DNA from: Mauremys mutica
Lineage: Eukaryota; Chordata; Testudines; Geoemydidae
Length of the DNA: 64,000 nucleotides
Assembly: GCF_020497125.1 (NCBI RefSeq)
Contig: NC_059073.1
Coordinates: forward strand, 18,001,225 to 18,065,224
Reading direction: 5' to 3'
Shown here: positions 35,278-44,274 of the stretch, piece by piece
How the letters are laid out: each line of letters starts with the position of its first letter
Numbering within the stretch: position 1 is the first letter of the stretch
The notes under the pieces: model-generated
The model's input: only the letters and a program-made list of their open reading frames with translations
What the model was told of the DNA's origin: nothing
The model's database searches: none
Made by a program: the position numbers and the translations under genes

Positions 35278-35431
35278 GCGACTTATAGCCGCTCTTCCCT
35301 GGGCTCAACCTCCCTTTTAACTGCTCTGCCCTTCTTTCGCGACTTATAGCCGCCCTTCTTCTCCGCGACTTATAGCCGCCGCTTATCTCTGCGACTTATA
35401 GCCGCCCTTCTTCTCTGCGACTTATAGCCGC
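35278..35431 (-). repeat. 26 bp tandem repeat in the element leader
   Basis: The unit GCGACTTATAGCCGC occurs five times, starting at 35278, 35339, 35365, 35391 and 35417. The last four are at an exact 26 bp spacing, joined by CTTCTTCTC-like linkers. It lies in the untranslated leader downstream of the 5' LTR in element orientation. The 26 bp period is not a multiple of three, so it is more likely an RNA or regulatory repeat than coding. Confidence 0.85.
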
Positions 35432-35664
35432 TCTTCCCTGGGCTCCCTTTTCAGACGCCCTGCAGCTTGCCGCTCACCACTGAGTTCAGGTGCGCCTCCT
35501 TTCTTTTTGGGACTTCCTGCAGCTCCTAGCCACGCAACACTGAACTCAGGTGCGCCTCTTTTCGGACGCCCTGCGGCCGCTGCTTCGACTCTGAGCTCAG
35601 GTGCGCCTCCTTTCTTATTGGGCTTTCTTGCGGCTCCTAGCCACGCAACACTGAGCTCAGGCAC
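35422..35664 (-). CDS. Hypothetical short repetitive ORF in the LTR element leader
   Basis: An 80-codon minus-strand frame lies just downstream of the 5' LTR. It encodes repeats of the type GGAPEL and SVAWLGAA separated by PKKKGG or RPKRG, basic and alanine/glycine-rich. The underlying DNA motif CTCAGGTGCGCCTCC recurs at spacings of 60, 51 and 60 bases, all multiples of three, so frame is kept across repeats. No family known to me matches. It could be a chance frame through a repeat, or a remnant of a small element-encoded protein. No domain, signal peptide or membrane segment is evident. Confidence 0.3.
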   Translation of the reverse strand: MPELSVAWLGAARKPNKKGGAPELRVEAAAAGRPKRGAPEFSVAWLGAAGSPKKKGGAPELSGERQAAGRLKREPREERL

Positions 35665-35716
35665 GTCTCCTTTTTCTCAGGCCATCGGCATCAATGCCCG
35701 CAGCTTCTCCGCCATT

Positions 35717-36005
35717 TGTTGCATCGCACTCGAGCAGGAACAGAGCCCAAGCAGAGAGAGAGAGAGATAGCGTATGTGTGTATGCATATGCTTCTTTATT
35801 CATTTCCCAGCATGCTCTTATATACAAGATGGTGGCTAATTGATTAATCAAATCAACACAGCTGCAGCTGTAACCCATAGGGTAATTATCCTACACACCT
35901 GTATCCTATTTACAATTAGCTGGCCAATGAGAACAAGCCCAAGGCCAGTCCTTCACACACAACTCCCAGTATAATCAGCTCAGTATCTCACATTCTAATC
36001 CCACA
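35717..36005 (-). repeat. 5' LTR of the element at 33661-36005
   Basis: Same 289 bp as the 3' LTR, with TATA at plus-strand 35827-35834 and the poly(A) signal at 35795-35800. It is flanked outside by the duplicated GGCGAA (36006-36011). High LTR identity means a recent insertion, because both LTRs start identical at integration. Confidence 0.93.
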
Positions 36006-36515
36006 GGCGAAGACCAAGGATGAGCGGGGCTGGGATCCAGCAGCAGCCCCAACCCCCAGCCATGGGAATGGCGGCGATGGGAGATGAATCCACCTCAGGC
36101 CAGATCCGCAGTAAGGTAAGAGTCGGGCCGGTGGGAGGGCCCCTAGGACCCCTGGAGAGCTTCTACCTGTTGGAGCCCCAGAGGCTGCCACCTCCCTCCC
36201 CAGCCCAGCACAGTGCACTGGTGCCTGGAGTCTCCTTCTGCCTCCCCCACTGCAGGGGGCGAGCGATCTGGCAGAGAGGAGCAGCATCTGTCCAGCAAGC
36301 CCAGCAGCTCTTCCTTGGCTCCTCCAGCCCTAGAGCTCTCTCCATTGCATGCCCCTCGGGCTCCCAGCTGGGCGGCCTCAGCGCTGGAAAAATGCCAGCA
36401 GGACTGGGTCCAGTGTGTATCCGAGCTCATGGGGAGCTCTCTCACCCTAATGACTAGCACCTTACCTACGACAAGTACAGTAGTGCAAGAGGAGCGTGAC
36501 ATGAAAAATTCTATG

Positions 36516-36606
36516 CATCCGAAGAAGTGAGCTGTAGCTCATGAAAGCTCATGCTGAAATAAATTTGTTAGTCTCTAAGGTGCCACAAGTACTCCTGTTC
36601 TTTTTA
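36516..36606 (+). repeat. Sauropsid interspersed repeat, 3'-end fragment
   Basis: The segment GAAGTGAGCTGTAGCTCATG through TTAGTCTCTAAGGTGCCACA to ACTCCTGTTCTTTTT is a common repeat end in reptile genomes; it may be the 3' end of a Penelope-like element, but I am not certain of the family. It lies between the hAT 5' region and the transposase start, so it inserted into the hAT element. Confidence 0.6.
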
Positions 36607-36730
36607 TGAAAAATATTGTCACGTTGTGACACGGTAACTCAAATCGCAATTATGTGCATGTACTGTGCTGCTCTATCGGCGCCATTTGTGCTAATTTCCG
36701 TTTCGCGGTGCCAGTGGTTATAGGGCTAAA

Positions 36731-39700
36731 ATGCCGGGACAAAAACAAAAACGACTTTCCGGTGCTGCCAAAAAAGTTGACAATCAAGAAGAAAGCTCTA
36801 AGCAATGCATTGAAGGTGATTATTCATCAACTGACGAAGACCAGTCGAACCAAAGATTACCTTTATCAACTGATAAAGATGAACAACAATCTGACCAAAG
36901 ATTATCTTTGCTAAATGATAAAGATGAACAATCACAATCCATCCAAAGATTTACTACTTCAGCTGAAGAGTCCAGAAACGAAGAACTGTTATCCAAATCT
37001 AAAACTTAAGAACAATTATTGAAGGTGGAGAGACTGACATAAGATCAGATCCAAGTACATGGCCGACAATAATTACTGATGCAATGCAAATGATTATTGT
37101 GAAAAAAGGTCCTTCAAAACTAGATCTTACATCTAAATATCCATTTAATGAGTTGAATCGTCGATTTATGCCATCCAGTATTAAGAAAAAAATGAAAAAT
37201 GGGGAACAAATTAATAGATCGTGGTTTGTGTATTCACGGACCAAAGATGTAGTTTTTTGTTTTTGCTGCAAACTGTTCTGTAACTCAGACATTCTTCTGG
37301 CAACTGCAGGTTTTAATGACTGACGAAATTTGCATCAGCATTTGAAAGAACATGAAACATCAAAAAATCATTTACGCTCATTGACAAATTGGATTGAGCT
37401 GTCAAACAGATTACGTTCCAGTACAACAATCGATGTGGTACAGCAACATCAACTAAATTCAGTAATTCTACGTTGGCAAACGGTGTTGGAACGTTTACTG
37501 GCAATCATTAATTTCCTAGCCGAACATTGCCTCGCATTCCGTGGACCCTCGGAGATTTTATATGAGCATAACAATGGAAATTTCTTAAAATTGGTTGAGT
37601 TATTGGCAAAATTTGATAATGTTATGGCTGAGCATGTACGAAGAGTGAAAGATGGAGAGATTCACACCCATTATTTGGGTAAAAATACACAAAAGGAGAT
37701 AGAATTAATTTCTAATGGAGTACGTAATGAAATTTTATCGAATTTGAAACATGCCAAATTGTACTCAAGATCTGAGCAAAACCGAGCAAATGTCAATAGT
37801 TTTATGGTTTCTGAAAACTGATGAAAATGCAGAAGTGAAAATTTGTGAACACTTTCTTGAATTTATACCAGTGAACGAAACTACTGGGAAAGCCTTCACA
37901 GATGTAATTCTACAGAGATTGGAACACTGTGGAATACCTTTAGAAAATATGCATGGCCAAGGGTATGATAACGACTCAAACATGCGAGGATGACATGCAG
38001 GTGTACAGCAAAGAATATTGAATTCAAACAATCAAGCTTTTTTCATTCCTTGCCATGCGCATTCGCTCAATCTGGTTGTCAGTGATGCCACCAAATCATC
38101 TAAATATGCCGTTTCATATTTTACCACAGTGCAAGCAATTTACAACTTTTTTAGTGCTTCCACACACCGTTTGGGTAGTCTTGATGAAGCATCTTGAACA
38201 AAAACTCACACGTAAACCTCTAAGTCAATCTAGATGGGAAAGCAGGATAGATGCTATTAGACCATTCCAATATTCAGCAGGAGAGATTTACGATGCACTA
38301 TTCGAAATAAGCCAGGACTTGTCGTATGATCCTTCATTTCAACATGAAGCTGAAACATTGGCTCAGAAAATGATGCAGTTTCAATTTTCTTGTTGCACGG
38401 TTATTTGGCATAATATTCTAAATCAAATTAATTTGACCAGCAAAGTTATGCAGAACATAACCATAGACATATCCAAGGCAAAGACGATTTTGAATAAAAC
38501 ATTGGAATATTTAAAAAATACCATTCAGATGAAGGATTTTAAGAAATTGTCGAAGCAACAATAGCAGAGGATCTTGATTTTGAACCGACGTTTGCACCTC
38601 AACAATTCATTCATCCTCCGAAAAAAACAAGACCATTTTGTTATGAGGCTCATGATGATCCTATTCTCGATCCAAACGAAAGGTTTAAAGTTGAATGTTT
38701 CTATTGTATTTTGGATGTAGCTATAACTTCCATTGAAGAAAGATTTGTCAGTTGCATGGTCATTGTGAAACTTTTGAATTTTTATGATACTGGAAATATT
38801 AAAAATCAGTTTTCCAAAGACCTCATGAAGCACTGCCAAGACCTACTGTAGTAAGAGGAGGCCCTAAGATATAAACCTTGGTATCAGAGGCCTGGTATGA
38901 GGCCTGAGGCCTAAACTAAAGTAATGGTCAAGACTTTGCTAACATAAAGCAAAGTTAAGCTGTGAGCCAGAGGCAGGCCCTGCTCACAGAAGCTGGCAAG
39001 GAAAGGGCTGATGCTGCAAGAAATACATACCTAAAAGGTACTGAACACTAGATATCAGAACATTCACATACTTGTACATTCCACACAAATAACAAGGAAC
39101 AGGCTGACTCATCCCAATGACAGGGCCAAAAGAGTAATATGATGGATAGAGTTGTTTTGTTTGAACCAACATGTACAAGGTGAGAGGCGGCACCTTACTA
39201 CGTAGAGGGGTTGTACCTTGCTACGTAGAAGGGTTGCACCTCAATACGTCAGGAGTGATGTGTAACTTGTTTGTACCTGTGTATAAGAATGCATCCCTGG
39301 GGCGGTGTCTTTGTCCAGCTGAGGGGGCAGTGGAAAGTCCCGCCACTGACTGAGCTGAGTCCATTGCCAGGGGGCACATACTCATAGTATGTCCTGTAGA
39401 GTAAAATCTAGAGGAAACTATCATTGTGCTTCGTTTGACAATAAACCTGGCCGAAGTGCCTTCGTACCTTACTAGACTCTGTGGTCATTGGGGGTTCTCT
39501 CAGGATCTGCTGTGTCAGCTATCTTTGAAGAGCTGGGGCAGCACACAGAGAGAACACATGCACGCAGCTGAGTGATATCAACACTGAACAGAGCAGAGCA
39601 CCACACTGGTAGCATCTGACAACACCTACATTTAGCGCTCAGTACTGATATGTCTGCTGACAATGATGCAGTAGAATTGTATGATGAATTAATAGCTTTA

Positions 39701-40012
39701 TCTGAGCTAATAAGTCCTAAAACTTCTCCTCTAGAAGTATTAGAATTTATAGCAAGAAATGATTTTTTCACTCCAAACACTGCTATAGCATTATGCATTC
39801 TTTTAACATTACCAGTATCAGTGGCTTCTGGTGAGCGCAGTTTCTCAAAACTGAAATGACTAAAAAATTATTTGAGGTCCACCATGTTTCAAAATAGTTT
39901 GTCAGGACTTGCATTAACTTCAATTGAAAGTACTAGTGCAAAAAATTTAGGTTTCACTGACTTATTAAAAGACTACGCAAGTGTAAAAACCAGAAAAATT
40001 CAGTTCATATAA
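36731..40012 (+). pseudogene. hAT transposase pseudogene (ZMYM1 / TTF zinc-finger type)
   Basis: The hAT transposase cuts and pastes its element. From ATG at 36731 there is an acidic, glutamine- and serine-rich N-terminus. A TTF-type zinc finger follows at about 37200-37370 (SWFVYSRTKDVVFCFCCKLF ... HLKEHETSKNH). Core motifs are GYDNDSNMRG and CHAHSLNLVVSDA (about 37960-38090) and RWESR near 38236. The C-terminal dimerisation domain at 39790-39900 contains LPVSVASGERSFSKLK. In-frame stops are at 37008, 37321, 37819, 37993 and elsewhere, with several frame changes. A 778 bp LTR interrupts it at 38847. Reading resumes in frame across the LTR once one copy of its short duplication is discounted. 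Similar genes are often named zinc finger MYM-type protein 1-like. Confidence 0.9.
38847..39624 (+). mobile_element. Solo LTR, 778 bp, inserted in the hAT transposase
   Basis: It begins TGTAGTAAGAGG and ends CATCTGACAACA. CCTAC duplicates lie at 38842-38846 and 39625-39629, and the hAT reading frame is uninterrupted when the LTR is removed. TATAAG is at 39282-39287 and AATAAA at 39440-39445, giving plus orientation. It is the same family as the split LTR at 2876-5101. No internal viral sequence remains. Confidence 0.92.
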
Positions 40013-40473
40013 ATTCTTTTAATTTATGAGAAACTGGAAGACACTAACGTTTTTCATTACAATGTATAGCTGAACTCAAATTGTTTGTAATTGTGTTTTT
40101 ATTAAAAATAAATGTTAAAATTACACTAGTAAGAAATTGTTTTATTTCACTAACTACAAATTCTCTGATTTTTTTTTTAAATTTAAACAGTTAGAACAAA
40201 ACTGCAAAGTGCAAACATGTGTAAAAGCCAAAAAAAAAGTACGGGGGGCGGGGGGGAGCCAATTTTTTTTTTCGTTTGGGGCAGCAAAAAACCTAGAGCT
40301 GATTCACGTGGCAAGCCTTGGAGGGAGGGGGGAGAAGCAGAGTGGCAGCGTGCTCAGGGGAGCAGGCAGCAGTAGAGCAGAGGTAAGCTGGGGTGGGGGG
40401 AAGCGGTTCCTCTGCCCCCCCCGGGTTACTTCCTGCAGCCCTCCCCGCACCACTGCCACAGCTCACTTCTGCT

Positions 40474-40536
40474 CAGGGCCGGCTCCCGTCTTTTTGCACC
40501 CCAAGCTTGGGGCGCTGGTGCCTAGAGCCGGCCCTG
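40474..40536. repeat. 63 bp palindromic hAT end
   Basis: The segment starts CAGGGCCGGCTC and ends GAGCCGGCCCTG, a perfect 12 bp inverted repeat, with an inner CACCCCAAGCTTGGGGCG palindrome. Its outer 23 bp match the left end of the large hAT. No 8 bp duplication flanks the 63 bp unit, so it is more likely a rearranged hAT terminus than an independent transposition. Confidence 0.6.
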
Positions 40537-41109
40537 GTTGGGATGCTAGACTTTTGTTACTGACTCCACCACTGATTAGTTCTGAAGCATGAACAAGTCA
40601 TTTAATTTCTGGATGCTTCACTTCACCCATCTGTAAAACGGATACTATGCCTTACGGAGGTGTTTGGGGGAAACTTCTGCCAGAAGGTGCAATATTATGG
40701 ATGTTTAGATTAATGCATCATGCTCTTCCCAGATAAATCCCCCTGACCAAGGATGGAACAGGGGATTCCCCTGAAATTTTATAATTCCATCAGCTTGGAC
40801 ACCCTGTGACTGCATCATAGACATTTCCAAACTGCTTAGCCCTTGTGTGCTGCTGATGGAAACATACTCCTTTCACTGTGTGATAGTGCAGTGCTTGGTG
40901 ATAGAAGGAACGGGGCCTTTTTAAAAAAAAAAAAAAAAGCCCTTTGTTAGATGTATTTCTCTATGTCTAGTTTACATTCCCTGGGATTAGTGGCTGTGAG
41001 AAGCAGCATCTTCTGTCTGCAGTTCTATCACACCCCACCCAGGCAGTGGTGATAAGCAGTTTTGAGCATGTTTGCTAGCAGAACACTCAGGCTGTGATAC
41101 TAAAACACC
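40537..41109 (+). other. MIR-like SINE remnant and A-rich spacer
   Basis: From 40545 the phrases GACTCCACCACTGATTAG, AACAAGTCATTTAATTTCTGG and CATCTGTAAAACGGATACTA follow the order of a MIR element body. An A run lies at 40923-40938. The rest up to the next MITE shows nothing recognisable. Confidence 0.5.
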
Positions 41110-41233
41110 TAGGGTGACCAGACAGCAAATGTGAAAAATTGGGATGGGGGTGGGGGGGTAATAGGAGCCTATATAAGAAAAAGACCCAAAAATCGGGCCT
41201 GTCCCTATAAAATCGGGACATCTGGTCATTCTA
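41110..41233 (+). mobile_element. hAT MITE, TAGGGTGACCAGA family, copy A
   Basis: The ends are TAGGGTGACCAGA and, reverse-complemented, TAGAATGACCAGA. The interior has GTGAAAAATTGGGA, a G-run, CCTATATAAGAAAAAGACCC and CCCTATAAAATCGGGACA. The flank AAAACACC precedes it and AAAAACACC follows, an 8 bp duplication offset by one A. It is non-coding. Four related copies lie at 42823, 43714, 50006 and 54262. Confidence 0.85.
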
Positions 41234-41745
41234 AAAAACACCTGAGGGTGGAGCAAACTTTGAAGTGTTAGCGGATAGCACTTGTATGCTCTGGTGACTT
41301 GGTAGTATTGGCTACAATTTAAATTCTGTCCTTGCTAAAAACCAGCACAAATCCAGAGTAAGTCTGACTTCAGTGCATTTGCTCTGTATTTACTCCGGTG
41401 TAATGAAGGACAGAATGTGGCCAAATGTAAATAAAAGCTTAGTGACGAGTGAGTACTATTGCATCAGTGGCACACCCTGTTGTGGTTTAGGTATTAGAAT
41501 TCCAGACTGATTCAAATTCAAATTAAGTACAATGAATGAACCCAAACCCACAGGAAAGTAAATAGCGAGTAGCTAAGAACCAGCCTGTTTATTTAAATAC
41601 TTCAGGCATTGCCTTCTGAGGATCTAAGAGCACTTTACAAAGGTTTCTTAAGCCTCAACACCATTGAGGTAGGTAGAGTATTATTACTGTAAATCAAGCC
41701 TGGAGGTTTCTGTAAAAGATATCTAGTAGCTCAATGTAGAAGAAT

Positions 41746-43156
41746 TGTGTCACTGCTGGTTCCCATCTCCTTGCGGCTGGGTGTAGCATCAGGGAGCTTC
41801 TTGCCACCTTTGCAGTGGTTGCTAGGAGGACCCAGGCCTGCCCTCTACACTGGGTTCCAGACCAGAGACCCTAAAATGAACAACCAATGTCTGCTCTGCT
41901 GGACACCTTATTGCTGCCTTCTGGGACTCCTTCCTACCATGAACTTTTCCTCAGGCCTTTGTCCCAGCCCCTTCCTAGACTCTTTATAATGAGTAACACA
42001 CATCCCAAGGCTTCTCCTCTGAAGTCTGGTTCCAACCTTTCTGTGACGGTCAGCCTGAGGAGTTTTCTCCAAGCCTGTGTCTTCCAGATATCTCCACTTT
42101 CTAATGCCCCGAGTGTGACTGCCGCCTACTTCACTTTCTCCTTGCCGCACTTCAAATTCCAGTCCAAATGCCCCTTAGGCTTTACCATCACTGCCTCTTA
42201 GATGTCACTGCCTCAGGCTTCCTCCTGGCTCAGGACAATCTGCCTTTTGCCTCAGGTTTCATTGCCCCCAGACTCCAGGCTTCCTCCTTGCTCAGGACCT
42301 CCTAGCTCTGACTCCAAGCTTCAGGCTTCTCTGAACAGAGGACACCCAGCTACTGTTCCCCCTGAATCTCCTCCCTGGCCTTATTACACTGCCCTGTGCT
42401 CCTTCCTTTAGGAAGACCCACCTCCTCCAATTATGCCCGTATAAACTGGGTGAAAAAACTTACTATGGGGCAAGTTAAAATTTCATTGAGATTGATGGGT
42501 GTGAACACACCCTCTAATTAACATGACTGTAAAGGTAAGTTAATCAAAAGCCCCCATCTAAGGAAAAAGTTATGTTGACCTGCTCAAGGATTTTGGACTG
42601 TATAGGCAGAGATTTTTGCTTAGTTTTTTTTTTTTTGAGAGCGGGAGGAAGAGGAGAGAATGTCTCTGAACATCAACCTCTATGCACAGTGTGACCCTGG
42701 GATAAGAGTAGAGGGCGGTTCTGAGTGGGTCGGGGTGCTGGCTGAAGGAAGTCTGGCTGTAAGGAAGAAGCTATACCCTGGCTTTGGTTCCTCCTGCATA
42801 CAGAGAAGTAGGGCTTTGCACATAGGGTAACCAGATGTCCCGGTTTTATAGGGACAGTCCCGATATTTGGGGCTTTTTCTTATATTACCCCCACCCCCTG
42901 TCCCGATTTTTCACATTTGCTATCTGGTCACCCTATTTGCAGATTCCTTGTAAATAAGCAAGAGTGCATTAAAAAAAAAAACAACCCTCCAGTTGTCAAT
43001 TTCTTTTTCCAACTGGAACATTCCCAGGGCCCCAGAGTTTGACTAGCCGCTCAGGTGGGAAAGGGACAAGATGCCTAGCAGCCCTTCGGGTGCCACCCAG
43101 TGACCTAACTGGATTCAAGGTCCTGTTAACCATTGTGGGGTTTATACACCCCATCA
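41746..43156 (+). mobile_element. Candidate LTR (about 1.3 kb) interrupted by MITE copy B
   Basis: The block starts TGTGTCACTGCTGG and ends at TATACACCCCATCA. It shares the CCCTCTACACTGGGTTCC-type segment and the CCCCATCA end with the LTR at 27548-28192. It is pyrimidine-rich and non-coding; the ORFs through it on both strands lack retroviral motifs. The MITE at 42823-42935 is inserted inside and has its own duplication. I did not find a clean duplication for the LTR itself. Confidence 0.5.
42823..42935 (-). mobile_element. hAT MITE, TAGGGTGACCAGA family, copy B
   Basis: Plus strand TAGGGTAACCAGATGTCCCG to ATCTGGTCACCCTA, opposite in orientation to copies A, C and D. The flanks TTTGCACA (42815-42822) and TTTGCAGA (42936-42943) match at 7 of 8. 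Interior is the TTTTTCTTATATTACCCCC version. Confidence 0.88.
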
Positions 43157-43713
43157 CCCTCCAACAGAAGTGACTGTCTTGATGCAGGAATTACTGGGTG
43201 CACTTCAATGGTCTGTGTTCTACCTGGCATCAGATCCCAGTTCTAAAAAAGGCACTTCAGATTTTTATTTAAAATGCAAGTGCCTGATTGTTTTGCAGTA
43301 CCATAACTCACACACCCCCTTTCCTCAGAAAATATATTGTTTCCTTTTCACTGCAGAGCAAAGTGTACTGGGTGAGTCTCTGGTATTTTTGTACATCCAC
43401 ATTCATTATAACAATGTGGCTGTGACATGCTGAAAATTATTCTTGGCACAAAGGGTCAGGTGGCAGCCTGGTGAATAAAGGAAAACATTCTGTCTAAGGA
43501 AATTAGGAGGCACATATCAGCTCTATCTACCCACCCACTGTATTTCTGTGCTCTTGTATTACCCTTTTTCCTCCTCTTCCTGTCAGAAAGAGCACAAAAT
43601 GAAGCAGAATCCAAAACTGATATTTATTTCTATTGTTCACCAAATTAAAGCTTGTCCTTAGTACAATTCCTTGCTCTTGGCTTCCTGTTCACACAACTCA
43701 AAGCACCTACCAC
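43157..43713. other. Low-copy sequence; nothing recognised
   Basis: No supported gene. The ORF at 43170-43433 has no domain I recognise. Confidence 0.45.
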
Positions 43714-43844
43714 TAAGGTGACCAGAGAGCAAGTGTGAAAAATCGGGACAGAGGGGTTGGGGGGGGGGGGATAGGAGCCTATATAAGAAAAAGACCCAAA
43801 AATCAGGACTGTCCCTATAAAATTGGGACATCTGGGTCACCCTA
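43714..43844 (+). mobile_element. hAT MITE, TAGGGTGACCAGA family, copy C
   Basis: Starts TAAGGTGACCAGA and ends TCTGGGTCACCCTA. The perfect 8 bp duplication CCTACCAC lies at 43706-43713 and 43845-43852. Contains a G run (about 43759-43771) and the CCTATATAAGAAAAAGACCC block. Confidence 0.92.
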
Positions 43845-44274
43845 CCTACCACAAATAATAATTCAGATCCCAATCCTGCATCCATGCAGATAGTGCTACC
43901 TTGAATGTAGCCCCCCTCAAAGACTATGCAGGGATCTATGCATGAATCCAAAATGCAGGGTTGGGGCCTAGAAATAATTACGTGGCCACGTGGCAGGAGG
44001 CCTGTGATTGTATATGGAACATTTTTCAACTGGAAACAATGAGATGGCAACAAGGGCATATCATGTAAGAAATGGGATCTCATGGTCTTTCCAATTGAAA
44101 AACTTTAGGGTAAGTTGTGGACAAGTGAATGAGTTATTTATGGTTAGGCAATGGGTACATTTCAAAAGAATTTGGGTTTGGGTTCTGTTTTGATTTTGCA
44201 TCTGAAACTCTGGCAACCATAAAAACTCATGTGAAACAGGTACAGTAGTCAGATTTCTGAGACCTCCACACTCA
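43845..44274. other. Low-copy sequence between MITE C and the Ty3/gypsy relic
   Basis: No gene supported. The overlapping ORFs at 43658-44083 (minus) and 44008-44193 (plus) have no domain. Gypsy-type similarity on the minus strand fades out at about 44275, so the relic is truncated here before the main RT core. Confidence 0.45.

Larger units (their letters stand above)
33661..36005 (-). mobile_element. Intact, young, non-autonomous LTR retroelement
   Basis: Two 289 bp direct repeats (33661-33949 and 35717-36005) bound a 1.77 kb interior and differ at only about two positions by eye. The whole is flanked by the 6 bp duplication GGCGAA (33655-33660 and 36006-36011). On the minus strand the order is 5' LTR, leader with tandem repeats, interior, purine tract AGAGGGGGGAGA, 3' LTR. 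The interior has no protease, reverse transcriptase, integrase or envelope signature, so replication would need proteins in trans. A TGG two bases inside the 5' LTR is a primer-binding-site candidate, but I cannot assign a tRNA. It inserted into the hAT 5' region. Confidence 0.92.
33115..40536 (+). mobile_element. Large autonomous-type hAT element, nested and decayed
   Basis: The left end CAGGGGCAGCTCTAGGCACC and the right end, reverse-complemented CAGGGCCGGCTCTAGGCACC, match over 23 bp with two differences. The transposase pseudogene lies inside. The same TIR type bounds the MITEs at 52004 and 61152. A second candidate right end lies near 40270-40302 (GGGGCAGCAAAAAACCTAGAG), so 40303-40536 could belong to an adjacent related copy. 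No 8 bp duplication is shared by the outer flanks (TCCCTGAC left, GTTGGGAT right). Minus the nested LTR element and solo LTR the hAT part is about 4.3 kb. Confidence 0.65.

Noticed and set aside
35278..35431. 26 bp array as a CRISPR-like repeat
   Set aside because: Spacers are near-identical linkers rather than unique sequences and the context is a eukaryotic LTR element.
36020..36457. Possible host first exon with a GTAAGAG splice donor near 36116
   Set aside because: The region is bounded by hAT ends and follows the LTR insertion site, so it is better explained as hAT 5' sequence. RNA-seq could reopen this.
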